From assembly GCA_910587205.1 (NCBI GenBank), contig CAJULZ010000064.1, positions 1-15,953 of the forward strand: DNA of 15,953 bases, read 5' to 3'. Numbering within the stretch: position 1 is the first letter of the stretch; every line of letters begins with the position of its first letter. A program made the position numbers and the translations under genes. This document shows positions 1-4,532 of the stretch, one piece after another. A model generated the notes under the pieces. It made no database searches. It had not been told where the DNA came from and saw only the letters and a program-made list of their open reading frames with translations. This stretch comes from an uncultured Oscillospiraceae bacterium. Its GTDB lineage: Bacteria > Bacillota > Clostridia > Oscillospirales > Oscillospiraceae.

Positions 1-41
1 ATCGATAATCCGCATCTGCGCAAACTTCTCCAGAGTTTCAT
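1..41 (-). CDS. N-terminus of a riboswitch-controlled gene, truncated by the window edge
   Basis: Only 13 codons are visible, reading MKLWRSLRRCGLS before the window ends. The ATG is preceded by a good Shine-Dalgarno, AAGGAAG (complement of about 49-55), with a 7-nt spacer. It lies about 528 nt downstream of a consensus promoter, behind two tandem GEMM-I aptamers, so it is very likely a real gene. A basic N-terminus followed by Cys-Gly-Leu-Ser could be the start of a signal peptide or membrane anchor, which would suit the surface proteins often found behind cyclic-di-GMP riboswitches. The product cannot be identified from 13 residues. Confidence 0.6.
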   Translation of the reverse strand, partial: MKLWRSLRRCGLS

Positions 42-48
42 AACAATA

Positions 49-85
49 CTTCCTTTCTTTGCAAGATTTTTGCTCGGATGCAAAG
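49..85 (-). promoter_or_regulatory. Possible expression platform: helix next to the Shine-Dalgarno
   Basis: Just after the second aptamer, on the minus strand, CTTTGC (85-80) is complementary to GCAAAG (62-57), which directly abuts the Shine-Dalgarno AAGGAAG. Alternatively GGAT and ATCC around 91-76 form a small hairpin that uses the same CTTTGC. Two mutually exclusive pairings beside the ribosome-binding site would suit translational control by the upstream aptamer. No terminator with a U-tract is visible between aptamer and start codon, which also argues against transcriptional control. This is a hand-drawn fold and is inference. Confidence 0.3.
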
Positions 86-90
86 GTATC

Positions 91-250
91 CGGCGGCTGG
101 GCTGCCATCGGCTGGGCGTCGGACGTCCCCTAAGGGGACGTTTTGAGGGGTAGACTACCCCTCAAAAATACTTATAAGCCCGCACCATTAGGCCCCTGGC
201 TTTGCGTCCCGCCTTTTCAAGCGGTTTGCTAAAGTTTTTCCAGCAGCCGG
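91..250 (-). promoter_or_regulatory. GEMM-I (cyclic-di-GMP-I type) riboswitch, promoter-distal aptamer with enlarged P3
   Basis: On the minus strand this shows the GEMM-I core in order: GCAAACC, a hairpin with a GAAA loop, GGGACGCAAAGCC, GGGCCTAA, a long P3 arm and the closing GGCAGCCCAGCCGCC. The outer helix can form between CCGGC (250-246) and GCCGG at the 3' end. The basal P3 helix is GGU-GC-GGGC pairing with GCCC-A-GCC (186-178 with 117-110). The P3 apex is expanded by roughly 60 nt containing two perfect palindromes. The nucleotide just before GCAAACC is A, where most family members carry G. The family senses cyclic di-GMP; some A-bearing members prefer cyclic GMP-AMP. The family call is strong from the core motif. 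Exact ends and ligand are less certain. Confidence 0.8.
123..167. repeat. Two adjacent perfect palindromes inside the P3 arm
   Basis: ACGTCCCC (123-130) and GGGGACGT (134-141) form an 8-bp hairpin with a TAA loop. Directly after it, TTTTGAGGGGTAG (141-153) and CTACCCCTCAAAA (155-167) form a 13-bp perfect inverted repeat with one central base. On the plus strand the first hairpin is followed by TTTT and superficially resembles a terminator, but no plus-strand gene ends here. Both sit inside the second GEMM-I aptamer. They could be an expansion of its P3 helix or a small inserted repeat. Confidence 0.6.
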
Positions 251-308
251 GCTAACATAGCATCACCGGGACAGGGCGCACGTTGTCGTGTGACCCTGTG
301 AATCCCCC

Positions 309-410
309 CAGGCGGCGTACCGGCTGTCCGGTCCGCGGCCGGGTTTTGCCTTAGTCCCCATAGCTTTGCGTCCCCATCGTTTCCAATGGGTTGCCCATCG
401 CCATTGCCTG
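309..410 (-). promoter_or_regulatory. GEMM-I (cyclic-di-GMP-I type) riboswitch, promoter-proximal aptamer
   Basis: Minus-strand order: CAGGC (410-406, 5' arm of P1), GGGCAACCC, a hairpin CCCAT-tGGAAAc-ATGGG with a GNRA-like loop, GGGACGCAAAGCTATGGGG, ACTAAGG, a P3 arm CCGG(ccgcgga)CCGG, then ACAGCCGGTACGCC and the 3' P1 arm GCCTG (313-309). P1 closes as a 5-bp CAGGC/GCCTG helix. GACGCAAAGCTA followed by GGG and CTAAG is the signature of clostridial members of this family. Unlike the downstream copy it carries G before GCAA, the usual guanine-contacting base for cyclic di-GMP. It is separated from the second aptamer by about 58 nt holding an ACAGGG/CCCTGT hairpin. Together they form a tandem riboswitch. 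Confidence 0.82.
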
Positions 411-569
411 TCACCCCGCCGCCATCGGCGGCTTTGACGGCGGGCACGGCCCACGGCGGCGCCATCTCGTTCATAAGCTTCCGCCCCTTTAAAATCATAG
501 CGTGCAGCCGGCCTGTGCCGCTACAGGATTTAAAATCTGTAGCCATTTGAGGCGCAACTACATACCTCT
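411..569 (-). other. Leader between transcription start and first aptamer
   Basis: This is transcribed leader on the minus strand between the predicted start (about 569) and the first aptamer. It can form GCTACAG/CTGTAGC around an AT-rich loop and CCGCC-gat-GGCGGCGG near 421-436. A minus-strand open frame of 105 codons crosses this region and both the first aptamer and the inter-aptamer spacer, but it has GC-skewed composition and no plausible family. No functional element is assigned here. Confidence 0.35.
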
Positions 570-575
570 AACCGC

Positions 576-605
576 ATTATAGCACGGAGCGCTTTGAGAT
601 TGCAA
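576..605 (-). promoter_or_regulatory. Sigma-A type promoter for the tandem-riboswitch transcript
   Basis: On the minus strand there is TTGCAA (605-600) as -35, an 18-bp spacer, and a perfect TATAAT (581-576) preceded by TGC, giving an extended -10. Predicted transcription start is about 569. It points leftwards at the two aptamers, which is the required arrangement. Confidence 0.8.
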
Positions 606-790
606 TAGGCTGGCTAAATTTTTGCCTGCAAAATCCAGAAGCGGTTGGGATTTGGCGGGGAGGAGGGCTGCCGTGCGGCCAGCGAGGAAGGGGCAGGGGT
701 ATGAATTTTATATTCTGATGCTTATCGGAGTACCGATGCCTCATTCTATGCATACCCGTCCGGTTGGCCTCCGTGGACGCGGGTACGGCG
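606..790. other. Intergenic region downstream of ruvX, nothing recognised
   Basis: This lies between the ruvX stop and the riboswitch promoter. A short hairpin ATCGG-agta-CCGAT is present near 726-739, but it lacks a U-tract and is not a convincing terminator for ruvX. Open frames here have no supporting ribosome-binding site or recognisable product. Confidence 0.4.
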
Positions 791-1210
791 TCAGTTGCTG
801 CACCGCTTATAGGCCAGATATCCCTCCAAAATGAGGCTGGCGGCCACTGCGTCCACGTTTTTTTTGTGGGCTTTCATCCTTTTTCCCGATGCATGGAGGA
901 TTTGGTGGGCCTCAATCGTGGTGCGCCGCTCGTCCCAGAGCTGCACCGGAAGCCCGGACTTTTGTTCCACCAGCGCGGCGAAGGCGCGGTATAACTCCGC
1001 CCTGGGTCCCTCTGTGCCATCCATGTTCCGGGGAAAGCCCATCACCAGTTCCGTTGCTTGCCGTTCCGCAGCGATTTTTGCAATCTCATCCGCCACTTGC
1101 TCCGCTTGGCGGCCCCGTATGACGGTGGTATACCCCGCCAATAGCCCCGCGGCATCGGACACCGCCACCCCTGTGCGGGCGTCGCCGTAGTCAATTGCCA
1201 TAATGCGCAT
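791..1210 (-). CDS. ruvX: RuvX/YqgF family pre-16S rRNA processing nuclease (putative Holliday junction resolvase)
   Basis: The 139-residue product has the usual length and layout of YqgF/RuvX. The first strand MRIMAIDYGDARTGVAVSD carries the catalytic-type Asp7 of the RNase H-like fold. GFPRNMDGTEG lies mid-protein, DERRTTIEA follows (family consensus DERLTT), and KKNVDAVAASLILEGYL near the C-terminus supplies the last acidic residue. The family takes part in 16S rRNA 5'-end maturation, with an older Holliday-junction resolvase assignment; it acts in the cytoplasm. The start ATG has an AGGAGG 7 nt upstream that lies inside the end of the preceding gene, whose stop is only 2 nt away. Translational coupling is therefore likely. 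No odd features are seen. Confidence 0.93.
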   Translation of the reverse strand: MRIMAIDYGDARTGVAVSDAAGLLAGYTTVIRGRQAEQVADEIAKIAAERQATELVMGFPRNMDGTEGPRAELYRAFAALVEQKSGLPVQLWDERRTTIEAHQILHASGKRMKAHKKNVDAVAASLILEGYLAYKRCSN

Positions 1211-1212
1211 GT

Positions 1213-1479
1213 CTATCCCTCCTGCCGTTGCCGGTGTTCGGCTGCCTGTAGCGTATGGCCGTGCTTGTGGACTATGACCGTGAGCCAGCCCGCAGCAGCG
1301 AACATTAAAACTCCGCGAACTCCTTCCGCAATCAATAGCTCTTCACTGCTCATCGCCGCAAGCTTCGTCTCGAAGTCAAAGAAAAAGTACGCCAGGACTG
1401 CGGGTATGATATTAGACGATACAAGGGTTATTTCCATTGCAAGCCAGCCGAAAATGAAGGCGTTTAGTATGGTCAACAT
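1213..1479 (-). CDS. Small two-helix membrane protein of unknown function, upstream of ruvX
   Basis: This is an 88-residue open frame. Residues about 5-34 form a long hydrophobic segment (FIFGWLAMEI through AVLAYFFF) and residues about 53-70 form a second (GVRGVLMFAAAGWLTVIV). The tail is basic and glutamine-rich (HKHGHTLQAAEHRQRQEG). It ends with TAG 2 nt before ruvX, so the two are probably co-transcribed from the promoter at 1796-1824. The start is uncertain: no good Shine-Dalgarno precedes the ATG at 1479. I do not recognise the family. The membrane-protein composition and tight linkage support a real gene. It may be a remnant, because the stretch just upstream looks decayed and this segment is less GC-rich than its neighbours. 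Confidence 0.55.
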   Translation of the reverse strand: MLTILNAFIFGWLAMEITLVSSNIIPAVLAYFFFDFETKLAAMSSEELLIAEGVRGVLMFAAAGWLTVIVHKHGHTLQAAEHRQRQEG

Positions 1480-1524
1480 AATTGCACAGGAAGAAAATAC
1501 AGTGCTCTTTTACAGCCTTCAACA

Positions 1525-1751
1525 TCAAAATGCAGCCAGTCCGATTTCTTTCCAGCGCCATTTGCCGCTCAAAACCAACACAACAGGAGGAATTAGCGAA
1601 GCCAGCATAAAAGCCCCCTGCAAAAACAGCGTCCCCACGGGATCAAGAACCAAAACCATAGATAACGTCCCCGATGCCAGTTGGAAACAGCAGAATGAGC
1701 AGACGCCACAGTCAGTAGCGATTGACCGATCACCGACGTCTTATGTTTTAT
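1525..1751 (-). pseudogene. Decayed small membrane-protein gene (frameshifted, no standard start)
   Basis: A GAGGAG Shine-Dalgarno (1765-1760) sits 8 nt before ATA, not ATG, at 1751. The frame from there reads IKHKTSVIGQSLLTVASA, then loses coding character and stops. Shifting frame near 1700 restores a convincing membrane protein: CFQLASGTLSMVLVLDP, then GTLFLQGAFMLASLIPPVVL and VLSGKWRWKEIGLAAF, ending in TGA at 1527-1525. An intact 44-codon piece with an ATG at 1659 exists in the second frame and could still be translated from a GGGGA 8 nt upstream. The simplest reading is a gene of about 75 codons with a mutated start and a one-base frameshift. Reconstruction by eye, so inference. Confidence 0.4.
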
Positions 1752-1795
1752 GACGCGTACTCCTCTTTGAAATAAAACCGCTCCTCATTTAATTA

Positions 1796-1824
1796 ATTCT
1801 ATCATGAAAATATCCGCAATTCAA
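1796..1824 (-). promoter_or_regulatory. Promoter for the small membrane genes and ruvX
   Basis: Minus strand: TTGAAT (1824-1819), a 17-bp spacer, TAGAAT (1801-1796). It is divergent from the ribosomal promoter at 1874-1902. Expected start is about 1789. The hexamers are one or two bases off consensus. Confidence 0.5.
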
Positions 1825-1841
1825 CCTTGCAAAAATAAAAA

Positions 1842-1863
1842 GCATGGGCCTGGCATGGGCCTG
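1842..1863 (+). repeat. Tandem 11-bp direct repeat between divergent promoters
   Basis: GCATGGGCCTG occurs twice head-to-tail (1842-1852 and 1853-1863). It lies 10 bp upstream of the ribosomal-operon -35 and just behind the divergent promoter. The spacing of about one helical turn is what a protein-binding site could show, but duplication by slippage is equally possible. Confidence 0.6.
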
Positions 1864-1873
1864 AAAACAGTGC

Positions 1874-1902
1874 TTGACAAGTCCTGGAGGGCGTGGTATG
1901 CT
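1874..1902 (+). promoter_or_regulatory. Promoter of the rpmG-secE-nusG-rplK-rplA operon
   Basis: TTGACA (1874-1879), a 17-bp spacer, and TATGCT (1897-1902). The A-rich stretch AAAAATAAAA at 1831-1840 is upstream but perhaps too distant for a classical UP element. The predicted start near 1909 gives a leader of about 210 nt before rpmG. Confidence 0.75.
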
Positions 1903-1908
1903 ATCTAT

Positions 1909-2083
1909 ACCTGTGTGCAGGGCTTTCTTTTTGCGCGTATTTTTACGGGATAGGCGCAAAAACCCTGGTTCCTCCCGGGAGGACCGCAGGGAGGCAATGA
2001 GCCGCGTTCCCGTAGCCAGGATGGGCGTATGCCGCCCATTTTAAGGCGCCGGAACCGGTAAAAGGCCGGTCCGGCGTTTTTTT
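1909..2083 (+). promoter_or_regulatory. Structured attenuator leader, possibly of L10-leader type
   Basis: The leader contains several helices. TTTTTGCGC (1928-1936) pairs with GCGCAAAAA (1954-1962). CCTCCC (1971-1976) can pair with GGGAGG (1989-1994) around an asymmetric loop holding GGACCGCA. ATGGGCG (2021-2027) pairs with CGCCCAT (2033-2039). A terminator hairpin ends it. The CCTCCC...GGACCGCAGGGAGG part resembles the kink-turn region of the ribosomal protein L10 leader family. In that family, protein binding favours termination or blocks expression of downstream ribosomal genes. The attenuator layout is seen directly. The L10 assignment is from memory of the motif and is uncertain, since the operon here lacks rplJ. 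Confidence 0.5.
2047..2083 (+). terminator. Intrinsic terminator inside the rpmG leader (attenuator)
   Basis: CGCCGGA (2047-2053) and CCGG (2055-2058) pair with CCGGT (2066-2070) and CCGGCG (2071-2076), with one bulged A. The result is an 11-bp GC-rich stem followed by seven T (2077-2083). It lies between promoter and first gene, so it should attenuate the operon rather than end one. Confidence 0.8.
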
Positions 2084-2118
2084 GCAGGCCGGCCAAATTC
2101 AACAAGGAGGTGCCGAGA

Positions 2119-2283
2119 ATGGCGAAAGCCGGAAACCGTGTGAAGGTCGTATTACGCTGCTCCGAGTGCAAGCAGCGCAACTACAACACCAAAAAGAACA
2201 AGCGCAATACCACTGAGCGCCTGGAGCTCAACAAGTACTGCCCCTTCTGCAGAAAGCACACTCTGCACACTGAAACCAAGTAA
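2119..2283 (+). CDS. rpmG: 50S ribosomal protein L33, zinc-ribbon type
   Basis: The 54-residue protein has the typical L33 size. It starts MAKAGNRVKVVLRCSECK and continues NYNTKKNKRNTTERLELNKYCPFCRKHTLHTETK. Two CxxC pairs (Cys14/17 and Cys41/44) mark the zinc-binding form of L33. It binds 23S rRNA near the ribosomal E site. The ATG follows AAGGAGG at 2104-2110 with 8 nt spacing. It is the first gene of the operon, behind the attenuator, with secE 35 nt downstream, the usual rpmG-secE-nusG order in Firmicutes. Identification is certain despite its short length. Confidence 0.97.
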   Translation: MAKAGNRVKVVLRCSECKQRNYNTKKNKRNTTERLELNKYCPFCRKHTLHTETK

Positions 2284-2318
2284 TGGGCCGCAGCTCAAAC
2301 GAAAGAAGGGTAAATTGA

Positions 2319-2606
2319 ATGTCTGAACAGGAAAAGCGGGATAACGCCGCCACTCCGAAGGAGTCCGTAAGCTCCGAGAAGAAGGCCAAGACCCCGAAGA
2401 AGAAGGACCAGAAGCCAAACCGCGTCCTGCGCTGGCTCAAAGACCTGAAAGGCGAGCTGAAGAAGGTCACTTGGCCGTCTGCCAAGGATACCCTCAAGAA
2501 CGTGGGTATTGTGATCGTGTGCGTCATCGTGGTGGGCATCTTCATCTGGGTGTTTGACTTCCTGGCCCGTGCAGTGATCGATGCCCTGCTCAACCTCTTT
2601 GGTTAA
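2319..2606 (+). CDS. secE: Preprotein translocase subunit SecE
   Basis: The 95-residue protein has a long charged N-terminal part (Lys/Glu-rich, residues 1-35). The conserved amphipathic segment LKDLKGELKKVTWPS follows (residues 40-54), which lies on the membrane surface and clamps SecY. A single transmembrane helix spans about 62-79 (VGIVIVCVIVVGIFIWVF). One membrane-spanning helix is the usual Gram-positive form, unlike the three-helix enterobacterial protein. SecE stabilises the SecYEG protein-export channel. The Shine-Dalgarno is moderate (GAAGGG). nusG begins 9 nt after the stop, so the pair is co-transcribed. Confidence 0.95.
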   Translation: MSEQEKRDNAATPKESVSSEKKAKTPKKKDQKPNRVLRWLKDLKGELKKVTWPSAKDTLKNVGIVIVCVIVVGIFIWVFDFLARAVIDALLNLFG

Positions 2607-2615
2607 GGGTGCCCC

Positions 2616-3134
2616 ATGGCTGACGAGCTGAAGTGGTATGTGGCCCACACCTACTCCGGGTATGAGAACACGGTGGCCGTGTCCATTGAGCAGGCAGTGG
2701 AAAACCGCAATATGCACGATCTGATCGCTGAGGTGTCCATCCCTCTGGAGACCGTCACCGAGATCACCGAAAACGGGCCCAAGACGGTGGAGCGCAAGGT
2801 GTTCCCCGGCTACGTGTTGGTAAAGATGATCATGACCGACGAGACCTGGCATCTGGTGCGCAACATCCGCGGCGTCACCGGCTTTGTGGGGGCCGCGAAT
2901 AAGGCCATCCCCCTCACCGAGGAGGAGATCGCCGCCCTTGGCGTGGAAAAGCGCGAAGTGGTCGTTGGCTACGCTGTAGGCGACAGCGTGAAGATCACCG
3001 ACGGCGCGCTGGCCTCCTTTATCGGCACGGTGGAGGAGCTGGACACCGAGCGGGGCAAGGTCCGCGTGGTGGTGTCCATGTTCGGACGGGAAACCCCCGT
3101 CGAATTGGAATTGGATCAGGTCGAAACAATTTAA
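2616..3134 (+). CDS. nusG: Transcription termination/antitermination factor NusG
   Basis: 172 residues, normal length. The NGN domain (about 6-115) begins KWYVAHTYSGYENTVA and contains KVFPGYVLVKMIM, WHLVRNIRGVTGFVG and the residues that contact the RNA polymerase clamp. The KOW domain occupies the C-terminal 50 residues: VGDSVKITDGALASFIGTVE, then GKVRVVVSMFGRETPVEL. NusG couples RNA polymerase pausing and termination with translation. The ATG lies 9 nt after secE with only a weak AAGGGTG site, so coupling to secE translation is likely. Confidence 0.96.
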   Translation: MADELKWYVAHTYSGYENTVAVSIEQAVENRNMHDLIAEVSIPLETVTEITENGPKTVERKVFPGYVLVKMIMTDETWHLVRNIRGVTGFVGAANKAIPLTEEEIAALGVEKREVVVGYAVGDSVKITDGALASFIGTVEELDTERGKVRVVVSMFGRETPVELELDQVETI

Positions 3135-3161
3135 GCAGAGAAACAAGGCAGGCAGACTGCC

Positions 3162-3198
3162 GTGGGAGGGGTCCCTCGTGGACGGATCCCGTCACCAC
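3162..3198 (+). promoter_or_regulatory. L1-leader-like RNA element before rplK
   Basis: In the nusG-rplK gap, GTGG (3162-3165) pairs with CCAC (3195-3198). GGG (3168-3170) pairs with CCC (3188-3190), leaving the asymmetric loop GA opposite GTCA. GTCC/GGAC caps the hairpin. This helix / small asymmetric loop / helix resembles the ribosomal protein L1 binding site. L1 typically represses its own rplK-rplA mRNA by binding such a leader. The position, 30 nt before rplK, fits. The fold and family call are by eye. Confidence 0.5.
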
Positions 3199-3227
3199 CA
3201 CATTTCATGTAGGAGGTGCTGTTTCAA

Positions 3228-3653
3228 ATGGCACAGAAAATTACTGGATATGTAAAATTGCAAATCCCCGCCGGCCAGGCAACCCCGGCCCCCCCTGTGG
3301 GCCCCGCCCTGGGCCAGCACGGCGTGAACATCGCCGCCTTTACCAAGGAGTTCAATGAGCGCACCAAGAAGGACATGGGCCTCATCATCCCCGTAGTTAT
3401 CACCGTGTACGCCGACCGCTCCTTCTCCTTCATCACCAAGACCCCTCCCGCCGCCGTGCTCATCAAGAAGGCGTGCAACATTGAGTCTGGTTCCGGTGTG
3501 CCCAATAAGACCAAGGTAGCCACCTTGTCCAAGGCCGACCTGCAAAAGATTGCCGAGACCAAGATGCCCGATCTGAACGCCGCGAGCCTGGAGGCCGCTA
3601 TGAGCATGGTCGCCGGCACCGCCCGCTCCATGGGCGTCCTGGTGGAAGAATAA
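3228..3653 (+). CDS. rplK: 50S ribosomal protein L11
   Basis: 141 residues, exactly the usual L11 length when started at ATG 3228 (MAQKITGYVKLQIPAG). A GTG at 3216 is in frame but overlaps the AGGAGGT Shine-Dalgarno (3211-3217), so it is not the start. Family motifs: QATPAPPVGPALGQHGVNI (N-terminal domain that binds thiostrepton and factor-binding regions) and KTPPAAVLIKKA, with a C-terminal rRNA-binding domain ending MSMVAGTARSMGVLVEE. It forms the GTPase-associated centre with 23S rRNA. rplA starts 18 nt downstream. Confidence 0.97.
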   Translation: MAQKITGYVKLQIPAGQATPAPPVGPALGQHGVNIAAFTKEFNERTKKDMGLIIPVVITVYADRSFSFITKTPPAAVLIKKACNIESGSGVPNKTKVATLSKADLQKIAETKMPDLNAASLEAAMSMVAGTARSMGVLVEE

Positions 3654-3671
3654 GGGAAAGGAGGAAGAACC

Positions 3672-4367
3672 ATGGCTAAGAAAGGCAAAAAGTATGTGGA
3701 CAGCGCAAAGCTGATTGACCGCGCCGCCCAGTATGATGTGACCGAGGCGATGGATCTGGTCATCAAGACCGCTACCGCCAAGTTCGATGAGACCGTGGAG
3801 CTGCACGTGAAGCTTGGCGTGGACTCCCGCCACGCGGATCAGCAGGTCCGCGGCGCCATTGTCCTCCCCCACGGCACGGGCAAGACCGCCCGGGTGCTGG
3901 TGTTTGCCAAGGGCGACAAGGCCGAGGAGGCCAAGGCCGCTGGGGCCGATTTCGTGGGCGATATGGACATGGTGGAGAAGATCCAGAAGGAGAACTGGTT
4001 TGACTTCGACGTGGTGGTAGCCACCCCTGATATGATGGGTGTTGTGGGCCGCCTGGGTAAGCTGCTGGGCCCGAAGGGCCTGATGCCCTCCCCCAAGGCC
4101 GGTACCGTTACCCCCAATGTGACCCAGGCCGTCAACGAGATCAAAGCCGGTAAGGTGGAGTACCGCCTGGACAAGACCAATATCATCCACTGTCCCATTG
4201 GCAAGGTATCCTTTGGCGCGGAGAAGCTGGGCGATAACCTGAACGCCCTCATGGCCGCCATTGTGAAGGCCAAGCCCGCCGCGGCCAAGGGCCAGTACGT
4301 CAAAAGCTGTGTTGCCGCGGCCACCATGGGCCCCGGCGTGAAGCTGAACACCGGCAAGTTCGTGTAA
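3672..4367 (+). CDS. rplA: 50S ribosomal protein L1
   Basis: 231 residues, typical L1. It contains the hallmark LLGPKGLMPSPKAGTVT and VEYRLDKTNIIHCPIGK, and has the two-domain order with N- and C-terminal strands forming domain I. L1 binds the mobile L1 stalk of 23S rRNA and helps release E-site tRNA. It is also the usual translational repressor of the L11-L1 mRNA, which fits the element at 3162-3198. A strong GGAGG precedes the ATG. It is the last gene of the operon: a terminator follows and rplJ/rplL are not downstream as they are in many bacteria. Confidence 0.97.
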   Translation: MAKKGKKYVDSAKLIDRAAQYDVTEAMDLVIKTATAKFDETVELHVKLGVDSRHADQQVRGAIVLPHGTGKTARVLVFAKGDKAEEAKAAGADFVGDMDMVEKIQKENWFDFDVVVATPDMMGVVGRLGKLLGPKGLMPSPKAGTVTPNVTQAVNEIKAGKVEYRLDKTNIIHCPIGKVSFGAEKLGDNLNALMAAIVKAKPAAAKGQYVKSCVAAATMGPGVKLNTGKFV

Positions 4368-4436
4368 GGGCGTGTCCGGCTGTGGTGCGGCAGGACCGAG
4401 GCCGCGTCCGGACTGCGGCACAGTTAAACATAATTG

Positions 4437-4475
4437 AAAAAACGGGCGGCGCCGGTAAGGCGCCGCCCGTTTTTG
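4437..4475. terminator. Bidirectional intrinsic terminator after rplA
   Basis: ACGGGCGGCGCC (4442-4453) and GGCGCCGCCCGT (4459-4470) form a perfect 12-bp stem with loop GGTAA. It is flanked by an A6 run (4437-4442) and a T5 run (4470-4474). It can therefore end both the plus-strand ribosomal operon and the converging minus-strand operon that ends at 4533. Confidence 0.93.
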
Positions 4476-4532
4476 CCTGGGCCCGCAATTTTTCCGCAGC
4501 CTGCCGCGGCATGGACGCTGTAACCGCCGCGC

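Noticed and set aside
123..144. Plus-strand terminator reading of the first palindrome (stem followed by TTTT)
   Set aside because: No plus-strand gene ends here. The T-run is itself an arm of the next palindrome, and the region is inside a minus-strand aptamer.
229..546. 105-codon minus-strand open frame
   Set aside because: It lies across the leader, the first GEMM-I aptamer and the inter-aptamer spacer, ending at the edge of the second aptamer. No family resemblance; composition reflects structured RNA.
1265..1753. 162-codon plus-strand open frame
   Set aside because: Antisense to the two small membrane genes, with no ribosome-binding site, and rich in Ser/Thr/Lys as expected for the reverse complement of hydrophobic codons.
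3192..4421. Long minus-strand open frames over rplK-rplA
   Set aside because: Shadow frames of highly GC-biased ribosomal genes; Gly/His/Leu-rich with no domain.
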